Positions 1 through 11,540 of a stretch of DNA of 64,000 nt are shown one piece after another. The position numbers and the translations under genes are program-made. Where the stretch lies: positions 21,863,840-21,927,839 of the forward strand of contig CM054116.1 of the NCBI GenBank assembly GCA_028673005.1, written 5' to 3'. Below the pieces are notes generated by a model, which searched no databases, was not told the DNA's origin, and saw nothing but the letters and a program-made list of their open reading frames with translations. Source of the stretch: Tanypteryx hageni. Taxonomy: Eukaryota; Arthropoda; Insecta; Odonata; Petaluridae. Position 1 is the first letter of the stretch; each line of letters begins with the position of its first letter.

Positions 1-474
1 CGGCACGCGCCAAAGAGCGCGCGCACGATAGCTTTCGAACAATATAGTTGTAGGTATATGGCCACGCGACTCCTGTGGTGAGAAACCGCTCCGTGCGAAG
101 CTTCAAGAAGGATCAGTCACGGGCGACACGGAGAGGAGCCGAACACGCGTGCCACAAGGCTTTCTATGCGAGAAAAGAATATAGGAAGCATGGGAGGTCG
201 TGGAGTGAGCGGAGGGAGAAAGTGGAAAGGAGGCAGAAATGGAGAAAGACAAGATAGGATATAAGTCCGAAGAGAGGGCTGGATATATAAAAAGCCAAAG
301 GTTTGAGCAAAAGAAGAAAGAACGTGGAGGGGATTTTATAATTTTCTCAAAATCACCTTTCCCAAGGCACTTGAGCGATAATAGGTTCAGGAAGCGTTCG
401 CCTTACGTTATACTGTATCCAAGTATAAGTATTCGGCTGAGAAATTGGCGACGAGTGGAAAGGAGGCTCTAGGG
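1..474. other. Unique CpG-rich leader, no gene seen
   Basis: Short open frames are present in several phases, but none resembles a known protein and no splice-flanked exon stands out. From about 200 onward the + strand becomes increasingly purine-rich and runs into the minisatellite that follows. Confidence 0.5.
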
Positions 475-1015
475 AAAACGGGAGGGAGGAGGAGAAAGGG
501 AGGAAGGAGGAGAAAGGGAGGGAGGAGGAGAAAGAGAGGGAGGAGGAGAAAGAGAGGGAGGAGGAGAAAGAGAGGGAGGAGGAGAAAGGGAGGGAGGAGG
601 AGAAAGAGAGGGAGGAGGAGAAAGAGAGGGAGAAGGAGAAAGGGAGGAAGGAGGAGAAAGGGAGGGAGTAGGAGAAAGGGAGAGGAGAAAGGGAGGGAGT
701 AGGAGAAAGGGAGAGGAGAAAGGGAGCGGAGAAAGGGAGAGGAGAAAGGGAGGGAGTAGGAGAAAGGGAGAGGAGAAAGGGAGGGAGTAGGAGAAAGGGA
801 GGGAGTAGGAGAAAGGGAGGGAGTAGGAGAAAGGGAGGGAGTAGGAGAAAGGGAGGGAGTAGGAGAAAGGGAGAGGAGAAAGGGAGGGAGTAGGAGGGAG
901 GGAGTAGGAGAAAGGGAGAGGAGAAAGGGAGGGAGGAGAAAGGGAGGGAGGAGAAAGGGAGGGAGGAGAAAGGGAGGGAGGAGAAAGGGAGGGAGGAGAA
1001 AGGGAGAGGGAAGGG
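475..1015. repeat. GA-rich minisatellite, 12-18 bp units
   Basis: Tandem array built on AGGAGAAAGGGAGGG. The first half has mainly 15-18 bp units with GGAGGAGAAAGAGAGG variants. The middle is dominated by an 18-bp form AGTAGGAGAAAGGGAGGG. The last ~100 bp are 14-15 bp GGAGAAAGGGAGGGA units. The + strand is almost pure purine. Because stop codons are absent, long spurious open frames cross the array on both strands (up to about 245 codons on the minus strand). These are composition artefacts. Mirror-symmetric polypurine DNA of this kind can form triplex (H-DNA); that is inference. Confidence 0.95.
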
Positions 1016-3470
1016 ATGGTAAAGAAATGGAGGAGAGAAGTGAGCAGCGAGGGAAATATGACGAGGAGGCAATGATCTGAATAGAGGCAAGATGCTCGAC
1101 AGCCGACGACAGAATGCACCGAATGGTTTCGATTTTCCAATCTAAGAGTTGTCACCAGGAATAAGGAGCTTATAAAATCGCCCTTCGCGACGCAATCCTT
1201 GCGAATCGAGTTTCATTGCAGAGTGCGCCGGTTGTAGCCCTACCGGCTGGCCGAACGAAAATACGGTCAAGGACAGAGCGTTGACCCCATCGATGGACGT
1301 TATTTCGACGTTTTCTGACAATTCTTTCACTCGCACTCGAGTCAAGTCCGCTGTGCCATCCGAACTTTTAATAAAGAATAGCGATTTCTAGTCACTGCGA
1401 AGTGGAGAAAGCTAAAATCATCGTTTAGGTAATTTTAAGGACGTTTTATGCCAAACAAGTTCGTTCGAAGCAGATTGCAATGTTTACAAGCATTTGGCAG
1501 GCAGGCAGGACGGAGGAAAGAACAGTTTTCGACCGAAAAGGCAGAATACGCGAGAAGAGGGCATCGCCAAAGAGAAAGGGAGAGTTCCCAAGCAGGGCCC
1601 CCTCAAGATGCCCTCCGAACACGGGAATCGGCGTCTCATTCCGGACGTTTCCACGCCATGTTAACGGGCTCAATAGCCGAAGATGCGAAAGCGGCAGAAG
1701 AGGCGAGGAGGAGATGGTTGGCTCGCGGGCACCACCGGAGGCCTTCGGACCAATCGCGCAGTAGCGATCAACCACCTTAACGCGGGCTCTGTCCACCCTC
1801 TCCCGTTTCTCGAGCAACGCTTCTGGAGTCGGACTTTGCGATTTGTCGGACACGGAGGCGGACTGGCCATATAATATAACCTTCCAGTGCAATCACCAGG
1901 TAATTCCAAGAGCCGGTCTGCTGAAACTTTTATATTATTTTCTTTTTCAATGAGTCATTCTTTTACGTAAAAAATTCTCTCTCCACAAATTACTTGATTT
2001 TTGATAAGATTTGATCCACTTTCCGCTAATAGTGTGATGGGAGGAGGTTTGGGCTTGTTCTCCTCATAAATTTTCCTTGCAAATTACCGAGCCGTTTGAT
2101 ACCTCTCAGTCCGCTCCTGGTCGGACAGATCTTCGTCGGAATGGCGCTCTGACGATTCGGTGGACGCTTACGGAATTGCGATTCGGAAAACAAGAATCCT
2201 CCTCCGAGCGATTCGCTCTCTGGAGACAGAAGACGGCGAGCGAAGCGGAACGCGAGGAGAAAAAGTCACTTCCCTTCGCCCTCGCGGTACGCTCGGCTCT
2301 TGGCACTAATGCGAGCGATAATGGCGACAAAAACAGTTTAGGAGACAAGCGGATGCGAAAAGAGAATAAAAAGACGAGAGACTGCCACGGTGACGGCGGA
2401 AAACAAAGAGTAGGAGTTGGAAAATTCCGGGTGAGAGCTAGAAGAGTGCTTTTAATAAGTAAAGATTAACTCTTCCACGAAAAGATGAAGCTGCGGCTTT
2501 TTCCGACGACTCGCTTTATTTCATGAACCCGTACCTGATAAATACAAATTGAGGTGCAAACGTAGGAAAAAATTTACTACAGTAACGGATTGAAAAACTG
2601 TTCCCCCGACTCCTAAAAAAAGTTGTGAAGCCAAATGCGCGAGAAGCCGACATCACTGATAGTAGATTCTACAATCGGTGAATCACCACTAATAGAGGCT
2701 TGTGTAGACCGCCGAACTTTTTATGGCTACCGGAGGATTCAAATTTATTTCAATCGTCAGGTGAGCTCGACATTTTTTATCGAGTACTGTAAAGGAGTTA
2801 AATTTGCGACTTTCAATAAAAGTTACACCGGAAAATTACGTCGAGTGCAACATTTAATGTCAGCCATTTAATCTACAGTTCCATCTATTAATATGCCAAA
2901 GACGCATATATTGCATAAATTGGAGCAAATGGCCCACTTTGAAACGAAACCGTGACGCACAACTGTGTTCATCTACCAACCGCAGAAGAGGGGACTCCCT
3001 TTATCGCTCCCGAAGTTCTCTTCGGCTATCTTCGCCGATTCCGCTCCCGATCCAATCCTCCGCAACGATGACGAAAGGGTGCCAAGGATACGTTTTCCCA
3101 GATTCCGCTCTTATCGGCAGGCGGCGCACATTCCGCCGACAAAATTGTTCGTGTGAAGTCGGACGAGAGAAGCGTGGCGAGGCGAGCGCCTCGATATGAA
3201 GAACGGGTGTGCGGAATAAGCACGCGGCCTCTGACGACGTCCTTAATCGCCCATCGAGCATCACGAACGCGCAAAATACCACGGAGTCGATGCGATAAGA
3301 GAGACGCGTCGGCGAAACCACGCAAGTGCGCGTCGCTTTCCGAAAATGTTCCCTCCAACGCGGGCAATCTTGCGGATGAGTTTCCATTCACGACGCCAAC
3401 TCTTTAGTCTCAATAATGCACCGTTTGGTGGAAAATTCAATCTTCTTTCTCGATACTTTACCCTTTATCC
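1016..3470. other. CpG-rich intergenic DNA, no supported gene
   Basis: I read both strands here and found no protein-family signature, no coherent exon set and no clear repeat boundary. Overlapping open frames around 1446-1892, 2077-2469 and 3001-3407 have low-complexity Arg/Ser-rich translations typical of CpG-rich non-coding DNA. Confidence 0.5.
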
Positions 3471-3591
3471 CAGTGTTTTTCAACCTTATTTTTGAGTGGC
3501 GGAAATATAAATTTATAGAAAAATTATTTTCGGTGGAATATTTCGCGGAACGCTCATGCAATGCCAGCGGAACACCGGTTGAAAAACACTG
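3471..3591. mobile_element. 121-bp hAT-type MITE
   Basis: Perfect 15-bp terminal inverted repeats: CAGTGTTTTTCAACC at the left and GGTTGAAAAACACTG at the right. The flanking 8-mers (CTTTATCC before, ATTTAACC after) agree at 6 of 8 positions, which fits an old 8-bp hAT target duplication. No coding capacity. The CAGTG...CACTG termini are typical of hAT non-autonomous elements. Confidence 0.85.
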
Positions 3592-5454
3592 ATTTAACCT
3601 AATCGTGGAAGAGGCAAAACCTATCGTACAAATCTTAGATGCGTTCTGCGACCCATAACGAAGAGGTGGATAAAAAAATGTCTTTCGAAGGAAGAAACTG
3701 GCATCGAACCGCTTAAAACACTAGCGCAGCGAAGCAGACGAGCGATGGAACAATTGAGAAAAGGAGAAAAGAACGCGCCTCACGTAAAGAACGGGAGAAA
3801 TCTACGTTCGGCTCAGTGACAGGCGCCATTCTCTCACGACCGAGGGCTGCCCCACCTCGCCCCTCCGCCTCCTCACGAGGGCGGGGGCGGAGTAAGCACG
3901 AGCGTGTCTCAATGCGCCTTATGTCACGCCTTCCGAGGCACAAAGATCGGTGCCTTTTGCGAGTCATTGCGCCGCTCAGCCCCCATCACTTCCCCCCCCC
4001 CCCCCCTCCTGCAGCAAGGGAAAAAGTGACGATCGAGGGCACAGGAATCGGGGGCGAACGAAGCGAAGGCGCCCCCTCACATTCCCCTACCCCCACCTCT
4101 ACGCCTCATCATAGTCGCACTTTTACTCGACCACATCAATTTCACATTCAAGGAAGAGAGCCAGCGACGAGAGAACGAAAATCGCCTCATTTTTACCCAT
4201 TGCTCCCAAAACCTCCACGCACTCTCCCCCCTCCATCCTCCCCTCCCACTGTCCATCTGCTCGACCGAAGCCAGAGGCCATCCACTCCCGACCAGCTGAT
4301 GCTCTCTCACTGTGAGGAGACTTGTGGAAGGGGTGAGTTGAAAAGGGAAGCGATGGCGAGATGGTGCTAAGGATGCGGAAGGCGGAAGAAAAGATTTCGA
4401 TGTATAACGATAGTGGAGGCAGAGGTGGAGGGTAAAAGACATGGAGAGACAGAAAGAGGTGTATGGAAATGATAAAACACACAGTATATAACAGAATATA
4501 ATTTGATTTTTCTCAAAGCCATCTCAACTCGACTGCTTTTGAACAATAAAGATAGAAATTTAAAAACATTTTCCAGTTCGCTGCATAGCTGCACACCAAC
4601 TGACAATATATGCTCCAAATTAATTTTTAAATTAATTGTGAAAGAATACCGCCCGCCATTACCTAACTTCCCTTACAGCAGCTTAAAGTGGACCCATAAG
4701 TGTACGCGTGCCACGGTTTGGGAAACTCTGCTCTACACCAACATTCTTCTGTCGAGTGCATCTCTTTACAAACAAAAATATTTGGACGCATCACGCGAGC
4801 CCCCATTAAATCCTTTCTATCGCTAGCGTTTACTAAGCGTTTCTTTTTCAATATAAGACATTCTGGACTTGTGGGAAAGTTACACTGAAATTAAAAGAAA
4901 AAATTCTTTTTAACGTTTTTTTTAATTCTTCCGTGAATTAGCGCGTCAAGTGAAATCTCTCTGTATGTCGACTTGGGCACGCGTGCCATAGGCTGTCGAC
5001 CCTCGCGGTTGAGCCTTCACAGTAAAACGACCGGTTGCAGTGATCAAACGCGATCGTATTCTTCGAAACTCGAATATTCTCCAAACCTCCGGATTGCTGA
5101 AACAATAGAACTAAGATTGGCCACTTATGGTTCAGCCGAATGCATGAAGGAGGACAAAATTGTTCAATAGACATTTTTACCGTCAATACTACTTTGCTAT
5201 TTAAATTGCATGTCTTCAATCGAACTCTACAGTACGTGTGGAGCAAGTTATAACAAACCAAATATTTAATTCGATTTTTACCAATTCGCTGCAATCTGAT
5301 TTATGGCAAAGGCTTTTCGAAAGACACCTGAAACTGTTAGGGTTTCTCTTCGAGCATTAAGCAATAGGAATTCCCATTCCCGATTAGAGCAAGGCCTCCC
5401 CGCCGGAGGAGAAGGTAACCCCTGCTTCTCCACGGGGGGGAGGAGTAGGAGGAG
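3592..5454. other. Intergenic DNA with C-tract and an orphan hAT-like terminus
   Basis: No gene supported. A poly-C run of about 17 lies near 3990-4010 and is followed by pyrimidine-rich DNA to about 4260. At 4711-4730 the sequence ends GGTTTGGGAAACTCTG, which on the minus strand reads CAGAGTTTCCCAAACC, a common hAT terminus. I could not find its partner to the left, so it is an orphan or a chance match. Confidence 0.4.
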
Positions 5455-5540
5455 GGAGGAGGGAGGGGGACGAGGAGGGAGGGGGACGAGGAGGGAGGGG
5501 GACGAGGAGGGAGGGGGAGGAGGAGGGAGTGGGAGCAGGA
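5455..5540. repeat. 16-bp GA-rich minisatellite
   Basis: About four to five tandem copies of GAGGAGGGAGGGGGAC, followed by degenerate GGAGGAGGGAGTGGG. Purines are on the + strand. The overlapping open frames (about 5278-5619) are repeat-driven. Confidence 0.9.
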
Positions 5541-8170
5541 GGGAAGGGGGACAAAGAAGGTGATGTAGGGAGGATAGGGAGTAGCGGAGACCGCCATCCG
5601 ACAAGGTTTCACGCCTCAATGGAGGACGGCGCGGCGAAGTGCGCCTTGCCGTTAGAAATGGGGAAAGGGCAATCCGAGGAGCAAGAGAAAAAATGTGATG
5701 TGACCATCACACGACTTTCTCCATATCTGTAATATTTCTAAAAATTCCAAATAGGTTACATAATAATAAATATTTTAAGAAACTGCGAGAAAATTTTAGA
5801 CTTTACAAAGAACAGAAATAAACTCAAACCATAGCCTTTTGATATTGGATATAGCCACAAAGCTCCAACAATTAAGAAAAGAAAAGGGAGCGTTACTAAG
5901 ACGTAACTAAGTGACAATTGTTAACAATAGCCATTGGCAGGTGGCGTGGTGGTAGCAGCTAAGGATATAAAATCTCTTAAATAATGCATTATATGGAAAT
6001 ATGTTTCAAAGGTTGTAGGAAATTACATTTCCTACAATTTTTATCCCAGTACATTTTTACATTTATCAAATATTAAAGAAAACATTTCAAAATAACGGAT
6101 AAGTGACAAGAGTAAAAACCCACTTCCGGTTGGCCGATTTTTACCAAAAACTAATCAGTTCTTCCGACTTTTATAAAAATGTTAAATATAAAATTTCGCG
6201 TTGACCTGATGAATGTTTTTTGAGTTTGAGCACCCACAAAAAGCTATCTCATACACACAAGCATCGAGGAAAATGATCAAAACGTGTTCAGTGGACCTCA
6301 AAACGTTTATTTCCGTTGAAATCTCGAAGTCGATTTCTTCATGAATACAATATTTCCCCTATACTACGTATATGGAGAAAATAAAAAGGATTTCTCCCGC
6401 AAAGATAGAGGGCACAACAGTAGAAAGAAGTATGCGCCCAGAAATTGGCGAAAAGTAACGTCGAAATAGCAATTGTCCGTCGGAACGCGAATATCGTTGC
6501 TCGCAGGACATTCGGCTCCAACGAGGCGTCTCCATTCCTCTCGGCCATACCCTCTCTCAAAAATGGTAAATTGAAGTCCGTGTAACTCTTACCAGCTCCT
6601 TAGGAGTGCCTTACCCGCTGTTAAAGCTGAAATAATCCGACCTAATTTGAAAGCGATCTTTCTCGGGTATAATGCGACTCGTTACTTCGTTTACTACAAC
6701 GCCAAGGAATGTCTCATGTAGCAACGATCGCTTTACAGCAGCCAAAGTAGAAGCTAGAACTGATTCTAATCTATAAAAATATCCCTTTCCCCTCTCTCCC
6801 CCATTCCAAATCCCGCTGCATTTCTCACTCAATCTGTATTTCTCCAAATCATATCCTATCTTTTTAATTCGAGTGGCAAACAATCCGATCCGGTCTACAT
6901 CAGAAAGGAATTTATTCGGCGAGAAAAAGAAATCAACCGAGAAAAAAAAACACCGGATGTTTTTATAAGGGGAGGGGGAGAGAGAAGGGCGAGGCTAAAG
7001 AAAGATGTCCCAATTCCCACGCAAACCCTCTTCTTCCGTCGACCAAAGAGAGAAGAAAGCAAACGGAGAAAAGATTGTGAAGGGGAGAGAGGGAACCTTC
7101 GGGGGAAAATGGATTGTTCAGAGAAGAAGCTGAAGGAAGGGTGAGAAGAATGAGGCCTCGTTAAAGTGGAGCCAAATCAAACTAATTACACCAATCAAGA
7201 TCGTCGAGAAGTCGGCATCGACAAATTCAATGTCATTGAGAATCGTCCATCATAGAAATGCGGTAAATAAAACATACTAGGCAGGCTAATCAAATAATCA
7301 CATTTAGAGAGGTATTTTAGTAAAACAAGATTCCGCATTATTTGAAAACTCTTCTCTAAATACTTAAAAAGCACTTTGAATACAGATGACGAGGCTAGTA
7401 AACTAAATTTAACTATCAAATGAAGGGAATCGGGTTGTTACTCTTACTATAAGAATTATTCAAACACACAGTAATGATAATTACAAAGCCCAAACAGTTT
7501 GCGTAGCCCACATGTAACCTGAACACGAATTGGTTGAGGGCAATGGACGGACAAAGAATTAAGTGTTGACTCATCACGAAGGGTTGGAATAGTGTGGGTT
7601 CTCAATGGTCCCTCTATGCAAGCTGAAGTCTCAGAGCGGTGAGAATATGGCTGGTGAAACATGACGGGCGATGCATTAGAGAATAAAGTTTCCACACGAA
7701 ATATTAATAACTGTAAGTAAACAACGTTGGAAGACAATCGCTAAATAGGAGATAAAAAAGGACTTGTAAACTGAAGATTCCTAGATGCCAAAATAGTCGG
7801 AAAACATCTCATGAATATGAGGAAATATATTTCAATTAACGGCAAAGATATCAAATTGGCAGCCTGACTTCCCATAACATATCTTTTTAAGGAATTGAAA
7901 AAATCATGAGTGCATGGGCCCAATGAGAGTTGCTGACGTAAATCTGCGGCTATAAAGATCTGAAATCCGTCGCGCAATTAGATCGTAACACTCAAGACGC
8001 AAATGAAAACAAACTACAGCCGATATCCCTCCCTGCCCTCGTTTCACAATCCCACTCGATCATCGAGCGGGGAAAGTGATGACGGAGATTCCCTCCGACA
8101 CACACCCCAGAGGATGTTTACTAATGTATTTCTTCGAATGGTATCTCGCGAACATAGAAACCAAACAACT
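5541..8170. other. Intergenic DNA, no supported gene
   Basis: AT content rises here. Short open frames at 6339-6560, 6611-6883, 7456-7737 and 7741-7977 show no recognisable domain. No terminal inverted repeats or tandem arrays were found. Confidence 0.45.
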
Positions 8171-8176
8171 TCCGGA

Positions 8177-8265
8177 GAGAGAGGGGGGGAGAGAGAGGGG
8201 GGGAGACAGACAGACAGACAAACGACTTTATTAGGGCGAAATTGAGACTATGTAGTCCCTTCTTA
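8177..8265 (-). repeat. Retroposon 3' end with microsatellite tail, copy A
   Basis: On the minus strand the sequence runs GACTACATAGTCTCAAT, then CGCCCTAATAAAG (with an AATAAA hexamer), then a (GTCT)n tract (8204-8220 on the + strand as GACAGACAGACA) and a CT/C-rich run. The same core recurs at 48990-49043 (+), 53221-53270 (-) and 53341-53400 (-), each time ending in AATAAA plus a tetranucleotide tail. This looks like the 3' terminus of a non-LTR retroelement or SINE using a simple-sequence tail. The family is not identified. Confidence 0.6.
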
Positions 8266-8454
8266 CATTTAACCCTTTCGTCATATAAGTAATTACAATA
8301 TTTACAAAATAAGAGGAATTAAATACATACAGATTTTAACAAAATACAAATTAATTACAAGTTAATATATTTGTTAGTAGATAACAGAGCATTACCAAAG
8401 AATGTTAGTTTTGTGGGTCATAAAAAACTGTGTATCGGTCATGTTTTAACACAG

Positions 8455-8592
8455 AGAGGGGGGAGGGAGGGAGGGAGGGAGGGGGAGGGAGGGAGGGGGA
8501 GGGGGAGGGAGGGGGAGGGGGAGGGAGGGAGGGGGAGAGAGGGAGGAAGGGAGAGAGAGAGAGAGAGAGGGAGGGAGTGGGAGAGAGAGGCA
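8455..8592. repeat. (GGGA)n-type purine tract
   Basis: Short-period GGGAGGGAGGGGGAGGG array grading into GAGAGAGAGAG and GGGAGGGAGTGGG. Purines are on the + strand, with no CDS despite open frames on both strands. Confidence 0.95.
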
Positions 8593-10323
8593 TTTTGAAT
8601 GCCGAATAACGCTCAGAAGAAAAAAGGGGAGCGACACGAGCTCACGAGCTGTTCATTTGAAAATCTCAATTTCAAATGTTTTTTTCGTTTCTTTTCAGTG
8701 TGAGATTTACCAACTTAAGGCTTTAAACACCACTGCCACTAAATGATTAAATAGGACCTACATTAAAACCTATGAATCTCCTTCCACTTTGAAGCCTTGA
8801 GATGGTAGGAGGAGACATGTGTCTCAAAGACCTTGAAAGCTACGCCACAAGGATCATGGGATAGTGCCATCCGAGCCATCAAGGTTACAGTGGAAAGGTG
8901 CGTTACTCGCGAGGGTTTTTTCCCCACGACCGGGCGGCTTCAAATGGCGGATGTATTTTCCAAGTAATACCAAATGATCGTAACAGAGGATCTAACATCC
9001 AAATAGAAAAACTATGTTATTTTATAATGTCTTCGGCGAATTACGACGTCAATCGCGCATCACGTGTAAACAGTATGTTAGCTCCTCATTCCGACTTCAG
9101 CGCTCTGAGATTCACCGAAGGCTCTAAAGCATCCCCTACCACATTCAGCGATCTCTCCCAACCAACAGTTTCGCAAACGTCCCCGGTATGAGGAATCGCG
9201 TAAGCAGCAACCTTTTTTCCATTTCAAGTAAAAAAGTAACTGATAGCTCTGCTGCGGGTTTTAATGTTAATCGATGGGTCATCTTATCAAAGGAAATCGA
9301 CGAGCTTGATAAAAGTTAATATTAAAAACTTATTCGCTACATTCTTCTTCTAAAAATATCGCACCAATTTGCGTCCAAGACTAGACCGTTCTACCGTGAT
9401 TCAGCCCACTTGTTGTTAGTTATACACATGGAGTCGGCTTTGGCCAATGCAAGCATTTCAGTCGAGCGCCCCCCATATACGGCGTCAAAAACGGCAAGAA
9501 TACTGCCGCTCCCAGCATTTCCACCTCGCCGCTCTCCTCGGTTGATTTCGAATAATGCATCCGCGTCGATTATTTTTAAAATATCCCTTTCACTCTGTGA
9601 ACAGAAAGCGGAACTGCTAGTTCGCTTCGAAAGCCCAAAGGCGCTTAAATGCACCGAATCAAGGCTCGTGAAGTGGTCGGAATGAGATGGGATTAATTTA
9701 TCTGGCGGAACGGTGCCACGACCAGGCGCAAGAGACCCGCCAAATTACGAGGTAGTTATAACCCAACCAACAGAAGATTGAATCTCGTCGAATGCCTTTT
9801 ATGAGACTTGAAATGGGAGAGGAGATCAATGAAGGGACAAGGACAGATACAGCTTTAAAGAGCCACTTGAATGAACTGCGAAAGGCGATTGCGATATATG
9901 ATATGTTCTTGCACACAATCAAAGCAAAACGAGGAAGTTATTTTAAATCATCTCCTATCGATCGATCAAAACAAATTAAACCTTTAAATTTTCACATGAA
10001 AGCAGTTCGAAACCTAGTTGGGCTTTTGTATTTTAATGCTGTGGTGCGGAAAGAACATTGATAAGAGAAGAGCTCCAGCTGCTCTGCGGGGGAGAGCGAT
10101 GCGGGCGGAAGACAAGTTGCGTTCGAGCGTTAATCTTTGGTTTTACCCTTATCAAGCGTCAAATTGGCATTCTTGGCCACGACATTTCTCCAAGAGCTTT
10201 TCTTGAGACCAAAATGGTAAAATGGCAATTCATATTAAAGAAAAGAGATTAAGGTCTTATGGCTTTAATAACAATAAATTTATTCACGTCTTGGGTAACC
10301 TCGTTTTCACCTGAACTTATGTA
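8593..10323. other. Intergenic DNA, no supported gene
   Basis: No domain, repeat boundary or splice-supported exon was recognised. The open frames at 8898-9191 and 9391-9685 overlap on opposite strands and have no family resemblance. Confidence 0.45.
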
Positions 10324-10932
10324 CAGGTTTCCCTGCGGGTTCGCTTTATGCGAATTTGCTATTATGCGACAACCTTATCGCTACCGGAATTTCTTTTTAT
10401 GCGTCTTTGATTCGCTCTTATGCGGCTACGCGGCCAGTGCAATACAAATGATAAAAAGTTCTCCACTACACCACAAGGCGACCATTCATTCTCTCACTAT
10501 CTCTTATGCTGTTCGTATTAGTACTACAGTAAAAGAGATGATACTGTAGAGTGGAGATGAGACGGAGATTTCGTGTGATACTGTTTGAGCACACTTAAGA
10601 AGTTGTCTCTGCTTGCCCGCGGAACTTGCGTTGAGCCAACCCAACCCTCCAGCACTTTAAACCTCCACTATTATGTCACTCACAACACTGCTCGTCTGCT
10701 TCCTTTTATTGGCGAGTATAATTTACAGTGCTAATTGTTTTAAGGTTGAATTTAGCGCATAAGAAGTCGTTATGGAGCGCAAGAAGTGCGTCTTGGAGGG
10801 GAGTTAAGATTGCTTGTGGAACGTATCTCTAACTTTAAAATGTAAATATGGGTTCAGATTATGCGATTTCGTTTTATGCGTCACTTTCCGGGAACGCAAC
10901 CCCCGCATAAAGAGAGGGAAAATTCAGTTCTA
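10324..10932. mobile_element. Tigger-like (pogo) non-autonomous element, probable
   Basis: The left part has TTCCCTGCGGGTTCGCTTTA followed by repeated TTATGCG motifs. The right part has TTATGCG motifs and GGGAACGCAACCCCCGCATA followed by AAGAGAGGGAA. Inverted CCC/GGG-plus-TTATGCG ends resemble the termini of Tigger-type Tc1/mariner elements (mobility by a pogo-like transposase, TA target). A left TA is present at 10322-10323, but the right boundary lacks a clean TA, so the edges are approximate. Confidence 0.4.
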
Positions 10933-11284
10933 GAAATGACAAATTCTATGTCTTATAATTCAATCTTAACGCAATTGTTACAATTACACAATTATTGTTA
11001 ATAGGTGAACAATAAAAATGTTGAAATATGGGATGTAACTACAATTGTTTCGAGCACGTATTTTTGTAAATCCAGGGTCACGACTCATTGGTGGGCCGCG
11101 AATCAATCAAAATTTGACTTAGGAACACCATCTGCGTTACTTGCTATCTATTATACATTAGAGAATTGGATTAAACTTGTAAAATAAACGTTTTGCTACA
11201 AAATTTTATTTTTAAATTAAATATCTAGCAACTGAAGGCTAAATATTTTTTAATACTTTCGGTTAGCAGGTTAGCTGAAAGGCT

Positions 11285-11540
11285 TTTCCACATCAGCTAT
11301 GCCGCTGAGAAAAGCGATTTAAAACCCAAGGTATGCTGCAACAGAAAAATGTTTACCGATTTGGACATCTTATATAAACATTCATCAGACACCAAAATTA
11401 TAAAAACATTTAAATTTTCAAGCCACTTACTACTCGAGGGAAATGTGAAGAAGGAAACGAGATAAAGGCGAGGATAGAGACAGGATAGAGAAAGGAGAGG
11501 AAGAAGGCGAGCAAGTGGGAGGTGGCGATTAAGGCAGAGA
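11285..11540 (-). mobile_element. Penelope-like 3' fragment, copy 1 (tentative)
   Basis: Read on the minus strand: a pyrimidine-rich stretch, then GTGTCTGATGAATG, then AAATCGGTAAACATTTTT. The same module (Y-rich tract, TGATGA stem region, GAAAC-like box) recurs at 39480-39790 and 61560-61880, all on the minus strand. This layout is reminiscent of Penelope-like element 3' untranslated regions. No reverse transcriptase or GIY-YIG domain is left here, so the family call is inference. Confidence 0.35.

Noticed and set aside
353..1155. Minus-strand frames of 245 and 228 codons
   Set aside because: They are translations of the GA/CT minisatellite in two phases, pure Ser/Leu/Pro/Phe repeats with no domain.
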